NCBI GenBank assembly: GCA_020638285.1
Contig: JACKIV010000005.1
Coordinates: forward strand, 62,001 to 126,000
DNA: 64,000 bases
Reading direction: 5' to 3'
From: Rhodospirillales bacterium
Lineage (GTDB): Bacteria; Pseudomonadota; Alphaproteobacteria; Micavibrionales; Micavibrionaceae
The notes beneath the pieces were generated by a model, which had not been told where the DNA came from, did not search any database, and saw only the letters and a program-made list of their open reading frames with translations. Positions 1 to 9,226 of this stretch are shown here, in pieces; position 1 is the first letter of the stretch, and each line of letters starts with the position of its first letter. The position numbers and the translations under genes are program-made.

Positions 1-36
1 GGGCGATTCAGGCAAGGCGGGCTGGGGCTCGGTCAT
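1..36 (-). CDS. N-terminal fragment of an unidentified protein
   Basis: An ATG on the minus strand at 34-36 opens a frame that runs off the left edge, giving MTEPQPALPESP. An AGGAAG Shine-Dalgarno lies 7 bases upstream of the ATG, which is why I think it is a real start. Twelve residues are too few to identify the product. Confidence 0.4.
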   Translation of the reverse strand, partial: MTEPQPALPESP

Positions 37-125
37 GGCGTTTCTTCCTGTTGTTTCCCTCAAAAGCGATAATCCCGGAATATCACGCTTTCCGGCCTTT
101 CGGCAAGAGGGATCGGAAATCCGCT

Positions 126-764
126 CTATGACGGAGCTATTCCAACCACCGCCGTTTCGACAGTCTCAAGATTAAGAACGGATTTGCGGATATCGACTTT
201 CTGGCCATTGGCTAAAATCACGGCGGAAACACCCTGAATCCCCACCTCGGAGCCGTTCGAATATCTTGGATCACCGTACAAACGCCCGAAAAAAAGAAAA
301 GAGCCTTGATGATTAAAAAACCTTCCGGGCACGAAACGGCGTCCGGATCCGTTTTCTACAGCCTCCTGCGTTGAAAACGCATACAGTTTTCCGCTGCTGG
401 TTTGCAAGGCCTTCACCAGATGAAACGCTCCGCTCTCAAAAGATTCGCACAAGGCATCCCGCCAGGAATTACGCAGAACAATCGAGGAAATCGGGGTAGT
501 GGTCACGGTACACCCCTCCGGAAAAGCGGGCGTTCCATCGGGCTTTTTCTTCTCCTGCGCACGCCCGTAACAACGCCCCAGAAGAGTCAACCGCCCCTCC
601 GCGCACCGGGCAAAAGCAGGCCTGAGCGCAACCGTTTCCGGACGGGCTTCCTCCTGAGCAGACAAAATCCTGTATTCCGTCCCTGATCGCGTCCGAACCG
701 AGTCGATGTCCGAAAAATCTCCATCGATCATCCTGCGAAGAACATTCTCCAGTTGTGTTTCCAT
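126..764 (-). CDS. Hypothetical protein, two similar halves
   Basis: I do not recognise this protein. It has no signal peptide or membrane segment. The two halves resemble each other: each contains a phrase of the type 'SGxxYxxxxxxEA' (around residues 27-40 and 121-135) followed by an 'LLGRCYG' or 'FFGRLYG' stretch and a V/I-rich end, suggesting an internal duplication of a roughly 90-residue beta-rich unit. The start is uncertain. I prefer the ATG at 764 (METQLENVL) because the in-frame ATG at 806 lies directly behind AT-rich sequence with no Shine-Dalgarno and its extra residues look non-conserved. It sits alone, divergent from the large gene at 1105. Confidence 0.6.
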   Translation of the reverse strand: METQLENVLRRMIDGDFSDIDSVRTRSGTEYRILSAQEEARPETVALRPAFARCAEGRLTLLGRCYGRAQEKKKPDGTPAFPEGCTVTTTPISSIVLRNSWRDALCESFESGAFHLVKALQTSSGKLYAFSTQEAVENGSGRRFVPGRFFNHQGSFLFFGRLYGDPRYSNGSEVGIQGVSAVILANGQKVDIRKSVLNLETVETAVVGIAPS

Positions 765-1104
765 GCCCGGTGCCCTGTTTTTTGCCCTGCTTCCCTCTAA
801 AGCCATAGGTTTATATGGAAATATTTATTATTTCAAGGTTATTCTTTTGTTTTTATCAATTTTTAGCCTCTTTTCCTGTCAGGAAGGGGGCATGGACGCC
901 CCGGCGGAAATAGAGTAAAATACAGACACATCAGGATTTCCTGCCTGATCCTGCACCCTGTATTTGTTTCAAATTGTTCCAAAATCTTACGTCTTGTTAA
1001 TTTGTTTTGTCATAAGATGCAAGAACGGGACACCTGTTCCCGGCGTGGCCTTTTGGATGATTTTGAGAGTTTATAGACGTTATTAGAACAGAGGGGATTT
1101 TATC
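765..1104. other. AT-rich intergenic region before the FecR/FG-GAP gene
   Basis: About 340 bases between two divergent genes, clearly richer in A and T than the coding DNA, with T-runs around 838-870 and 970-1010. It presumably carries both promoters, but I cannot pick a convincing -35/-10 pair by eye. An AGAGGGG Shine-Dalgarno precedes the ATG at 1105. I see no gene here. Confidence 0.45.
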
Positions 1105-4100
1105 ATGGCACAGACAGATCCGGGACAAACGATGGGTCACGACATCGGACAAAGCCACGATTCCGGCGCCGCTCATTCCCGGACTCATTTTCAGGCCGGG
1201 GACGCGCAGACACTGACTCTCCCCGGAACGGGCTGGACCGTCGACGCCGAAATTCTGCAAGAGGGAGAAGATCTGGTCCTGCAAGCCCCCGACGGATCGC
1301 AAGCTGTCGTCCATGGCTATTTCACCGCCGACCACCCCCCCGTCATTCAAGGGACGGAGGGCGGCGCACTGACCCCCGCTCTGGTTCACTCCTTCGTCCA
1401 TGACGCAGGCCCCGTTCTGTATGCCGCCGCAGGCAGCGCCACCGACGTCAGCCCCGTTGGACAAATCGACGAAATGGATGGACAGGCCACCATCATCCGC
1501 ACAGATGGATCGAAAGAGCCTGCTGCAATCGGCACGCCCGTCTATGAGGGCGACGTGATCGAGACCGGAGCGCATGGCTCGGTCAATATCGTTTTTGCGG
1601 ACGAAACCAGCTTTGCCGTTTCCGAAAATGCCCGTCTGGCCATCGACGAATATGTCTATGATCCCGCAAACGAGAGCGGCGAGACCCATTTTTCCGTCCT
1701 GCGCGGGATGTTTGTTTTTACCAGCGGTCTGGTCGGGCGCGAAGATCCGGACGATGTCAAAATCGAAACGCCCATGGGGTCCATCGGGATCCGGGGTACG
1801 ATCATCGCCGGAAACGCAGACAGCGGAGAAATCACCGTTGTCGAGGGTGCGATCGTTCTGCGCGCGCCGGGTGGCGGAGAAATAACGCTGGCCAACCAGT
1901 TTGACACGGCCCGCTTTACGCAGACAGGCGCGGTGGAGCATGTCGGCACCCTGAGCGCGACGGATATCGCGGGTCGGTTCTCGGGATTGTCCGGGGTCGC
2001 CCCGACGTTCTTTAACGGAATCGGCGGCGGAGCCAACAGCAACGAATCCGCCCCGGAACCCGGCTCCCGGGATCCGGCAAGTGCCTCGGATGTGGACGGA
2101 AAACCCGCCGGAGACGCTGCGCCTGGCGACGCTCTGGATGGAAAACCTGCGGGAGACGCAACCGGCCTCCCCGCACCCGATGCGCCGCAAGGGGCACAGC
2201 CGCCCGCGCCCATCGGTGATGGCGCGAATGCCGGGCCGATGATGCCCCCTCCGCCGCCGCCCTCGGGCATGGTTGCAAATTTTCTGACCGGGCCGATGCC
2301 GGGATTTGGCCCCGCGCCCAATCCGCTTGCACCCCCGCCGGGCGGATTTTTGCCTCCTCCTCCCCCGCCAACCGGGACAGAGACACGAACAGGCGATAGC
2401 ACGAGCGTCAACACGCTTCCGCCCCCGCCCACAGATCCGAATGCGGGAACTCTCGTCGTTGCACCGCCTCCTCCCTCAACAACAACGACAACGACCACAA
2501 CAAGCGGCGCAACACCGCCCGAACCGCTCAATCTGGGGGGAGCAACCCTTCCAGGCGGCGTGTTTCTGGTAGGTGGTGGCACGAGTGCTGGGCTGGCTCT
2601 GGCCGGGATGCGGGACACAGACGGAGACGGACATCTTGAAGTCGCCTTCGTCAAAGGAGTCGCAGGCGGTGAAATGCTCCTGAAAGAATGGAACCCGGTA
2701 ACGAAGACGTTTGATCTGATGGGAACCTCTCTTAATCTGGGCCTTGCCGCGTCCAGCACAGAGCTTCACGACATGAATCTGGTGTCTCTGGGCGATATCA
2801 ACCGGGACGGCTTCGATGACTTCGCGGTCGGAGCAGGAGATGGAAACCTTTCCGGTTATACCGATTCAGGCGATTTCCGGATTTACAGCGGGAATATGGC
2901 CAGCTACAAATCGATGCTCGGAACCGCGCCCGCAGCCGACGCACATTTCGGCAGCGGTCTGGCAGGAGCAGGAGACATCAACAACGATGGCCGGGCCGAT
3001 ATCCTGATCGGCGGGCCGGGCTACACATCTGATTCGGGGCGCGCAGTTCTCCTTTTCGGACAGAACGGCGCCATATCAGGATCTGTTAATCCCTTGAGCA
3101 TCTCTCCCTCGCAGGGCATCGAGATCGATGGCCTGCTGGGCTACCGTGTCGGCGAAAGCGTCGCCTCTGCCGGGGATTTCAACGGCGACGGAATCGGCGA
3201 TTTCATCGTCGGGGCACCGGGCGGAGATGCGGCCTATCTCGTCTATGGCAAAGCGCAAGGAACCGGGTGGACAGTCGACCTGACAAGTGTGGACACGAGT
3301 GTCTGGATCAAACTCTCCGGTCCGGCGGGCAGTGGTTTCGGGCATGACGTTCTGTCCGTTGGCGACATGAATGGAGACGGAAGGTCCGACGTTCTGGTTG
3401 TCGATGACACGGGCGCAAACAACCCGGATCATGCCTATGTCTTTTATGGCGCTTCAGGAGTGACGGGCCTTGACACCGCCAGCCTGAACGGCTCCAACGG
3501 CTTTACCATCAACGGAACGAATGCAAACGGACTTTCGTTGAAAAGCGGCGGCGCGGTGGGCGATTTCAACGGGGACGGACGCGACGATTTCGCCGTCGTG
3601 GTCGGGGATTCATCCGGAAACAACGATATCTATGTCATCTATGGCCGCGACAACATGGCTGCCATCAATAACGGGGTGTTGCGCCTGAGCGACCTTCAGG
3701 ACAACCGGATCGCCTTTCACATGGTCTGGAACGGGCTTGATGGCGAGTCGATTTCCATCTCGGCGGCGGGCGATGTCACCGGGGACGGGCGCGACGACAT
3801 GCTGATCGGATCCGACCTTGCGGGCGGCGGTCTTGGAAAGGTCATGCTCGTGTCCGGACAGGGGCCGCAGGATATCAATCCGGGCAGCGTTCTGGGGACG
3901 GACGGTGCGGACGACATCATCACCGGCGTTGTGAATGCCTACATCAATGCAGGAAGCGGCGCGGACCTGATCCGGGTAACAGATCCGTCCGTGAGACTTG
4001 TCGACGGCGGTGGCGGCATGGATATCATGCGTCTGGACAGCGCCAACATGACCCTGAATTTTTCCCACACCGGATCGGCGCAGATTGCCGGGATTGAGAA

Positions 4101-4398
4101 AATCATGTTCAACGGCGTGAACCAGACCTTAAAACTCGGGATCGAGGATGTCTTCGCGCTCATGCAGCAAAGCGCGGACAATACGCTGCGGATTGTGGAA
4201 GGTACAGGCGCCAACGGAACCCTTCAGATTGACAATAACAAGATCGGCGGCGAGGGTAATCTGGATACTGTTTACGGTCCTCTGGGATTTGCCAGCGCCG
4301 GGACGGTGACAGAAGGCAGCGTGACCTACGACAAATACACGTTCGGCTCCTATACGCTCCTCGTCGATGTGAACGTTGTTCCTGCGGCGGTGATATAG
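1105..4398 (+). CDS. Large FecR-domain protein with seven FG-GAP repeats, probably secreted by a type I system
   Basis: 1097 residues. After an N-terminal acidic module comes a FecR-like domain (about residues 118-265, containing 'VYEGDVIETG' and 'TPMGSIGIRGT'), then a proline- and glycine-rich linker (about 315-480). Seven Ca-binding FG-GAP motifs of the form GDxNxDGxxD follow, starting near bases 2606, 2785, 2968, 3166, 3355, 3553 and 3763. Seven evenly spaced copies fit one seven-bladed integrin-alpha-like propeller. The C-terminal part has RTX-like phrases ('GTDGADDIITG', 'GSGADLI'). There is no Sec signal peptide, and FecR plus RTX-like repeats is known from giant surface proteins exported by type I secretion, so export by that route is an inference. 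AGAGGGG lies 7 bases before the ATG. No secretion genes are nearby. Confidence 0.85.
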   Translation: MAQTDPGQTMGHDIGQSHDSGAAHSRTHFQAGDAQTLTLPGTGWTVDAEILQEGEDLVLQAPDGSQAVVHGYFTADHPPVIQGTEGGALTPALVHSFVHDAGPVLYAAAGSATDVSPVGQIDEMDGQATIIRTDGSKEPAAIGTPVYEGDVIETGAHGSVNIVFADETSFAVSENARLAIDEYVYDPANESGETHFSVLRGMFVFTSGLVGREDPDDVKIETPMGSIGIRGTIIAGNADSGEITVVEGAIVLRAPGGGEITLANQFDTARFTQTGAVEHVGTLSATDIAGRFSGLSGVAPTFFNGIGGGANSNESAPEPGSRDPASASDVDGKPAGDAAPGDALDGKPAGDATGLPAPDAPQGAQPPAPIGDGANAGPMMPPPPPPSGMVANFLTGPMPGFGPAPNPLAPPPGGFLPPPPPPTGTETRTGDSTSVNTLPPPPTDPNAGTLVVAPPPPSTTTTTTTTSGATPPEPLNLGGATLPGGVFLVGGGTSAGLALAGMRDTDGDGHLEVAFVKGVAGGEMLLKEWNPVTKTFDLMGTSLNLGLAASSTELHDMNLVSLGDINRDGFDDFAVGAGDGNLSGYTDSGDFRIYSGNMASYKSMLGTAPAADAHFGSGLAGAGDINNDGRADILIGGPGYTSDSGRAVLLFGQNGAISGSVNPLSISPSQGIEIDGLLGYRVGESVASAGDFNGDGIGDFIVGAPGGDAAYLVYGKAQGTGWTVDLTSVDTSVWIKLSGPAGSGFGHDVLSVGDMNGDGRSDVLVVDDTGANNPDHAYVFYGASGVTGLDTASLNGSNGFTINGTNANGLSLKSGGAVGDFNGDGRDDFAVVVGDSSGNNDIYVIYGRDNMAAINNGVLRLSDLQDNRIAFHMVWNGLDGESISISAAGDVTGDGRDDMLIGSDLAGGGLGKVMLVSGQGPQDINPGSVLGTDGADDIITGVVNAYINAGSGADLIRVTDPSVRLVDGGGGMDIMRLDSANMTLNFSHTGSAQIAGIEKIMFNGVNQTLKLGIEDVFALMQQSADNTLRIVEGTGANGTLQIDNNKIGGEGNLDTVYGPLGFASAGTVTEGSVTYDKYTFGSYTLLVDVNVVPAAVI

Positions 4399-4419
4399 AC
4401 GCGCTTTTGAAGGTGTTAT

Positions 4420-5994
4420 CTACCCCTTCGCCGGTTTGATCTTTTCGCGTAAATACTCCCCGGCGCGGTCCATGGACACGCGCTCCTGCGCCATCGTGTT
4501 GCGCTCGCGCGCCGTCACGGTCCCGTCCGCGTTCGTCTGATCGTCGATGGTGAAGCAATAGGGCGTGCCGATCTCATCCTGCCGCGCATAGCGCTTCCCG
4601 ATATTTTGCTTGATATCCAGATCCACTGCGAAATCCTCCCGCAGGGCCATGTAGAGTTTCTGCGCCGCCGGAACGTGATCCTCCTTGGCGGTCAGGGGCA
4701 AAATGGCAGCTTTCTTGGGCGCAACCGCCGGATGGAAGTTCAGGTAAACGCCCGAGGGACGATTCGGATCGAGTGTGTAGGCCTCGGCCAGCAACGCCAG
4801 AACCCCGCGCGTCAGACCCGCCGCCGGTTCGATGACGTGGGGGATATAACGTTCATTGCGCTCCTGATCGAAATATTCCAGCTTCTGCCCCGAGATTTTC
4901 TGATGCTGGGTCAGGTCGAAATCGCAGCGATGGGCGATGCCCTCCAGTTCGCCAAACCCCGGCGCGGTAAAGGGGAACCGGTATTCGATGTCCGCTGTGC
5001 CATATCCGGCCTTGGCATAGTGCGACAACTCGTCCTTGTCGTGGTCGCGCATCTGGAGATTTTCGCCCGCAAGACCAATGGCGGTCCAGAATTTCTGGCG
5101 CTCGACAAACCAGAAATCGCGCCACAATTTGGCTTCGGACGGATGGCAGAACCACTCCATTTCCATCTGCTCGAATTCACGGGACCGATAGATGAAATTG
5201 CGCGGCGTGACTTCGTTGCGGAAAGCCTTGCCGATCTGCGCGATGCCGAAAGGAATTTTGACGCGCGAGGAATCCAGAACATTCTTGAAATTCAGAAAAA
5301 TCCCCTGCGCCGTTTCGGGGCGGAGATAGGCTTTGTGCGCTTCGTCCCGGATCACGCCCGGATAGGTATCCAGCATCAAATTAAACTGCCGGGGCTCGGT
5401 CAAGGTGCCGGGCTCCAAAGTATCAGGAGCTACTATCTTATCTAAACTGTGATAGTTATATTTTCTGTCTTTCAACTCATCACTAATGATTACCTTTGTA
5501 AAATCCCCTAACTCGAAGATTTGACGAATATTCTCAGAGCCCCGTTTTTTTGCAAATTTATGAATTTTCTTCTCAACATCCTCTAGACTCGTTTCTTTGT
5601 TGAAAGCGAACAGGAATGTGGAATCAAGATAAGAATAAACCACCAAATGATCCGCCCGATAGCGCAGTTTCGTCTCCCGGCAATCCACCATGGGGTCGGT
5701 GAAACCTGCAACATGCCCCGAGGCTTCCCATGTTTTGGGATTCTGGATGATGGATGAATCCAGCCCGACCATCGACACGGGCGCGCCCGCATATTCGGTG
5801 CCTTCGGGACCCAGAGGCGGACACAGGACCATCCACTTCCACCACAGGTCGCGCAGGTTATTCTTGAGTTCAACCCCCAGCGGGCCGTAGTCCCAGAACC
5901 CGTTGATTCCGCCGTAAATGTCCGATGCCGGGAACACAAAACCCCGGCGTTTGCACAAAGACACAAGATCTTTCATCATATTTTCGTCGGACAT
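4420..5994 (-). CDS. glyS: Glycyl-tRNA synthetase, single-chain (alpha2) type
   Basis: Charges tRNA-Gly in the cytoplasm. 524 residues. The class II core is clear: 'GFWDYGPLG' near residue 33, 'RPETAQGIF' (motif 2 region), 'FRNEVTPRNFIYRSREFEQMEMEWF' as motif 2 at about 262-285, and 'EPAAGLTRGVLALL' (motif 3), followed by an anticodon-binding domain with 'VAPKKAAILPL'. This is the homodimeric, eukaryote-like type, not the alpha2-beta2 GlyQ/GlyS enzyme usual in Proteobacteria. Residues about 115-191 are encoded by a markedly AT-rich block (5420-5650); the Cys pairs expected in this region of many alpha2 enzymes are absent. The Shine-Dalgarno is weak. Its end lies 21 bases from the end of the convergent FecR gene. 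Confidence 0.95.
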   Translation of the reverse strand: MSDENMMKDLVSLCKRRGFVFPASDIYGGINGFWDYGPLGVELKNNLRDLWWKWMVLCPPLGPEGTEYAGAPVSMVGLDSSIIQNPKTWEASGHVAGFTDPMVDCRETKLRYRADHLVVYSYLDSTFLFAFNKETSLEDVEKKIHKFAKKRGSENIRQIFELGDFTKVIISDELKDRKYNYHSLDKIVAPDTLEPGTLTEPRQFNLMLDTYPGVIRDEAHKAYLRPETAQGIFLNFKNVLDSSRVKIPFGIAQIGKAFRNEVTPRNFIYRSREFEQMEMEWFCHPSEAKLWRDFWFVERQKFWTAIGLAGENLQMRDHDKDELSHYAKAGYGTADIEYRFPFTAPGFGELEGIAHRCDFDLTQHQKISGQKLEYFDQERNERYIPHVIEPAAGLTRGVLALLAEAYTLDPNRPSGVYLNFHPAVAPKKAAILPLTAKEDHVPAAQKLYMALREDFAVDLDIKQNIGKRYARQDEIGTPYCFTIDDQTNADGTVTARERNTMAQERVSMDRAGEYLREKIKPAKG

Positions 5995-6090
5995 GGCGGG
6001 GCGTCACTCATCTCTGAAAAAGGGTTCAAACAAGGCGTTGAATTATCGCAGCAAAGCATGGTTCGCACCGTCTTTTCAAGAAAAAAGACG

Positions 6091-6963
6091 TCACAAGATG
6101 ATCGTGCGGTTCCCATGAAGGAAAATCCGTCGCTCGCAGTACGCGGCCATGGCGCGGGAGAGAACCTGCGATTCAATGTCGCGGCCCAGAATCTGAAGCC
6201 TTTCGGGCGGCATGGTGTGATCGATCCGGGTGGTTTCCTGATCGATGATCGGGCCTTCGTCCAGATCGGGCGTGGCGAAATGAGCTGTCGCGCCGATGAT
6301 CTTGACGCCCCGCTCCCACGCCTGATGATACGGGCGCGCGCCCTTGAATCCGGGCAGAAAAGAGTGATGGATATTGATGATCCGCCCCGGATACAGGGTG
6401 CAAAACCGATCGGAAAGCACCTGCATATACCGCGCCAGAACAATCAGCTCTGCGCCAGATTTATCGATAATTTCAGATATTTGATCTTCCTGCGCCGCGC
6501 GGGTGTCCGGCGTCACGGGCAGATGGTGAAACGGCAGACCCCGCTCCTGCGCCAGAACGCGCATATCCGGATGATTGCCAATGATCGCCGCAATGTCCAA
6601 AGGCAAATGCCCGGTGCGCCAGCGATACAGAATGTCATTGAGACAATGATCGGCTTTCGACACCAAAATCACAGTCCGCACACGGACATTCAACGGATCA
6701 ATCCGCCAGTCCATATCGTACGTGCGTGCAATCTTTTGAAATTCCATGGAAAACAGATCAGCAGAGTCACGCCTCTCTATCGGACGAAAAACGGTCCGCA
6801 TGAAAAACCGTCCCGAGAGAATATCCCGGAACTGCGCCGATTCCTCGATGTTGCACCCGCAATCGCGCAAGGCGAGCGCCACCGCCGCCACGATTCCGGG
6901 ACGGTCCGGACAATCGAGCCGTAAAACAAAATCGGCGGGCAGATGTTCAGCATGACGATTCAT
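6091..6963 (-). CDS. purU: Formyltetrahydrofolate deformylase
   Basis: Hydrolyses 10-formyl-THF to formate and THF, balancing one-carbon pools and supplying formate. 290 residues, normal for PurU. The N-terminal ACT domain (about 8-85) has 'LDCPDRPGIVAAVA'. The C-terminal formyltransferase-fold domain carries the catalytic Asn-His-Asp set in 'NIHHSFLPGFKGA' and 'ATPDLDEGPII'. It is a single gene on the minus strand, 96 bases upstream of glyS. FolD at 33.3 kb acts in the same pathway. Confidence 0.95.
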   Translation of the reverse strand: MNRHAEHLPADFVLRLDCPDRPGIVAAVALALRDCGCNIEESAQFRDILSGRFFMRTVFRPIERRDSADLFSMEFQKIARTYDMDWRIDPLNVRVRTVILVSKADHCLNDILYRWRTGHLPLDIAAIIGNHPDMRVLAQERGLPFHHLPVTPDTRAAQEDQISEIIDKSGAELIVLARYMQVLSDRFCTLYPGRIINIHHSFLPGFKGARPYHQAWERGVKIIGATAHFATPDLDEGPIIDQETTRIDHTMPPERLQILGRDIESQVLSRAMAAYCERRIFLHGNRTIIL

Positions 6964-7038
6964 CTCATCCGACGTTATAACGCAAACGCGCCAGAGGAAA
7001 AGGTTTTTCTGAAGGCCAGGCGAACATAAAACAGAGGC

Positions 7039-7067
7039 TTGACAGAAGCGATTCGCAGCCCGATAAT
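7039..7067 (+). promoter_or_regulatory. Strong sigma70-type promoter
   Basis: TTGACA at 7039-7044 and GATAAT at 7062-7067 are separated by exactly 17 bases. It faces the unknown gene starting at 7126, giving a leader of about 50 bases. This is the best-matching housekeeping promoter I found in the window. Confidence 0.7.
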
Positions 7068-7125
7068 CGTTTTCAAATATCGGATGAAATCCGGTTATAA
7101 AAACAGATACAGGGAGAAGTCAACA

Positions 7126-7635
7126 ATGAAAACGTATTTTCATTTATGCGTTCAAGGGCCTGTTGCGCGTCTGGCAAGCTCTGAGAAATACAAGAACTTT
7201 CACTCAGGCGGCACAGCACAGATCACCGACAAGATGGACGAAGGAACGATGAAATCGCCCAAGGTTGGCGTGTCGTGTACGGGCCCTATTGGAAACACCC
7301 TGACCTATCGTTTGCTCGGAGCCGATCCGCGTTTCAATGACGCCGCGCCGGAAAAAGCCAGACTGACGGCTGTTTTCGGAAACGCAAACCACCCGACCCT
7401 TCAGGGGATTCATTCTCTGGAAATCTCTCTGTCTGATCGCTCGCCTGTAAAGGTGACAACAACAACCAGAAATCAAGGCAAGGTTCAGGGTCTTTTTGAT
7501 ACGCTGCAAAGAGGACTGCAAAAATCCTACGACATGAGAAGCGCCTTGTCCGTTTTGGCCAGCGCCCATACAGATCTGAGTGCCGTTGCCACAGCAACAG
7601 CCTCTATGCCGGCCCGGGCCATGCGGGGGCCGTAG
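7126..7635 (+). CDS. Hypothetical protein
   Basis: Not recognised. 169 residues from the ATG at 7126, chosen because GGGAGAAG lies 8 bases upstream and the promoter at 7039-7067 is just before it; a longer frame would start inside that promoter. The N-terminus (MKTYFHLCVQGPVARLASS) is weakly hydrophobic but is not a convincing signal peptide. The rest is soluble, with a Ser/Thr-rich middle and an Ala-rich helix near the end ('SALSVLASAHTDLSAVATA'). It is followed after 44 bases by another unknown gene, probably co-transcribed. Confidence 0.6.
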   Translation: MKTYFHLCVQGPVARLASSEKYKNFHSGGTAQITDKMDEGTMKSPKVGVSCTGPIGNTLTYRLLGADPRFNDAAPEKARLTAVFGNANHPTLQGIHSLEISLSDRSPVKVTTTTRNQGKVQGLFDTLQRGLQKSYDMRSALSVLASAHTDLSAVATATASMPARAMRGP

Positions 7636-7679
7636 GGCACCCCTTGTCCTCCTCTTTTTCTCGGAAGGTCTGAAAATCC

Positions 7680-8198
7680 ATGTCTCTGGCGAAGCAAGAA
7701 TTTGACGGACTGCGGAGAAAAATTGCACCCAGCGTTGTTCTGTATCAGGATTTTGAAAAATTTCTGAAATATATGCCCGCTTTCGACCCAAGGGTTATCG
7801 TGGGAATGCAGGAAACAATCCGGATTTTTCCGGACAAATCGACAGTCAAAGTGACCTACTCGCCAACGAGCGCGTGGGACGATATTCGATTCACCACTCG
7901 TCAGCACATGCTTTATTTCGAAAATCAGCGGACAAAGACCAGCCTGAGCGGCGTGGAAAGAGAATCTTTCAACTTTCTCAGACTGACCGTCGAGAGACTG
8001 AACAAAAAAAATCCAGCCATTTTCAAGCTTGATGCCTCGATGCCCGAATCTGCTGTCCGTATTCTGGATAAGATGGCCAGAGATGGCGTCAATGCGGCCC
8101 TGAGCGAAAAAGATCTGGACAAGCTGGCTGAGCGCCTGCTTCGGGAAGGGCCTGACATCATCGCAAATTTCAAGGCCAACCCCACCCCTTCGCCCTGA
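7680..8198 (+). CDS. Hypothetical protein
   Basis: Not recognised. 172 residues, soluble and charged, with no signal peptide. The middle contains a beta-rich stretch ('STVKVTYSPTSAWDDIRFTT') and the C-terminal third is predicted helical and Lys/Asp/Glu-rich, ending 'ANPTPSP'. GGAAGG lies about 12 bases before the ATG. It is the second gene of a two-gene unit with the protein at 7126; the next gene (8256) starts 57 bases later and could be read through. Confidence 0.6.
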   Translation: MSLAKQEFDGLRRKIAPSVVLYQDFEKFLKYMPAFDPRVIVGMQETIRIFPDKSTVKVTYSPTSAWDDIRFTTRQHMLYFENQRTKTSLSGVERESFNFLRLTVERLNKKNPAIFKLDASMPESAVRILDKMARDGVNAALSEKDLDKLAERLLREGPDIIANFKANPTPSP

Positions 8199-8255
8199 GA
8201 ATCTCCGCCAAGAAAACCTCTGGCGCGTAAACCAGGTTCATGCCACAAAGGTGGT

Positions 8256-9113
8256 ATGGCTTCTTTGCTCGACCACCCTGCTGCCCTGTGTAACACCGTC
8301 CGCCGGATTGCGGTGGAGGCCGGAGAATTGACGCTGGACTATTTCGAGCCCGGCGCAAGGCTGGATTTGGTTCAAAAACCGGACGGATCGCCCGTGACTG
8401 CGGCGGATCGTCTGGCCGAGGCCTTGATCGAAAAAGCCCTGTCCGACATCACCCCCGGCGTTCCGTTCGTGGGCGAGGAAGCCGTTTCCGAAGGCCGCAT
8501 CCCGGATCTTGGCGGCGCGCCGTGTTTCTGGCTGGTCGATCCCCTTGACGGGACAAGCGATTTTATCGCCGGAAGTCCGGATTACACCGTCAATATCGCC
8601 CTGATCCGGGACGGCATCCCAACATTGGGGGTTATTTACGCCCCGGCGCATGGAACCCTTTATGCTGCCTACGGCCCAGACAGCGCCATTCGCTGGCGCG
8701 AGGAAACCGACACGGAAAGGCCCATCCGGGTGCGTCCGGCCCCTGCCTCCGGGCTGACCGTCCTGTCGTCCCGCGCCCATGCGAATGGCCCGCGTCTGGA
8801 TGATTTCCTGCGCAATATCAAGGTTGCAAAAATCCTCCGCTCGTCCAGCTCACTCAAAATATGCACCATCGCTGCCGGAAAGGCCGATCTTTACCCCCGA
8901 TTCGGACCGACCTGCGAATGGGACACGGCGGCGGGCGAGGCGATTCTGCGCGCAGCGGGAGGAAAAATCTTCGGCCTTGACGGCGCAATGTTGGTTTATG
9001 GTAAATATAAGAGCGGATTTTTGAACCCGTCTTTCCTTGCCTGCTCTGCGGATGTTCACAGCAGCCTTGCGGAAAAAGCGGCGGCCGAAGAAAGCTCCGC
9101 AGATGCAGAATGA
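8256..9113 (+). CDS. cysQ: 3'(2'),5'-bisphosphate nucleotidase / inositol monophosphatase family protein
   Basis: Metal-dependent phosphatase of the IMPase/FIG superfamily, 285 residues. The family signatures are all present: 'GEEA' near residue 73, the metal-binding 'WLVDPLDGTSDF' near 91-102, and 'CEWDTAAGEAILRAAGG' near 221-237. The DPLDGTSDF version and length fit CysQ-like enzymes that clear 3'-phosphoadenosine 5'-phosphate, but a histidinol-phosphatase or inositol-1-phosphatase role cannot be excluded from sequence. No sulfur-assimilation genes are nearby. Confidence 0.85.
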   Translation: MASLLDHPAALCNTVRRIAVEAGELTLDYFEPGARLDLVQKPDGSPVTAADRLAEALIEKALSDITPGVPFVGEEAVSEGRIPDLGGAPCFWLVDPLDGTSDFIAGSPDYTVNIALIRDGIPTLGVIYAPAHGTLYAAYGPDSAIRWREETDTERPIRVRPAPASGLTVLSSRAHANGPRLDDFLRNIKVAKILRSSSSLKICTIAAGKADLYPRFGPTCEWDTAAGEAILRAAGGKIFGLDGAMLVYGKYKSGFLNPSFLACSADVHSSLAEKAAAEESSADAE

Positions 9114-9226
9114 TTTTTGCCGTCCTCCTGCGCGGAACGGTTGATTCCCTGCGCCATTCCGGTGATAATGCGCGGGCTTCCCTTGTCTTGAAGGAAGCGT
9201 TCGGGTCTTTGGAGTAAAGCGTTCGC

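Noticed and set aside
997..2190. A 397-residue minus-strand frame
   Set aside because: Antisense shadow of the FecR-domain gene; no Shine-Dalgarno and no family-like content.
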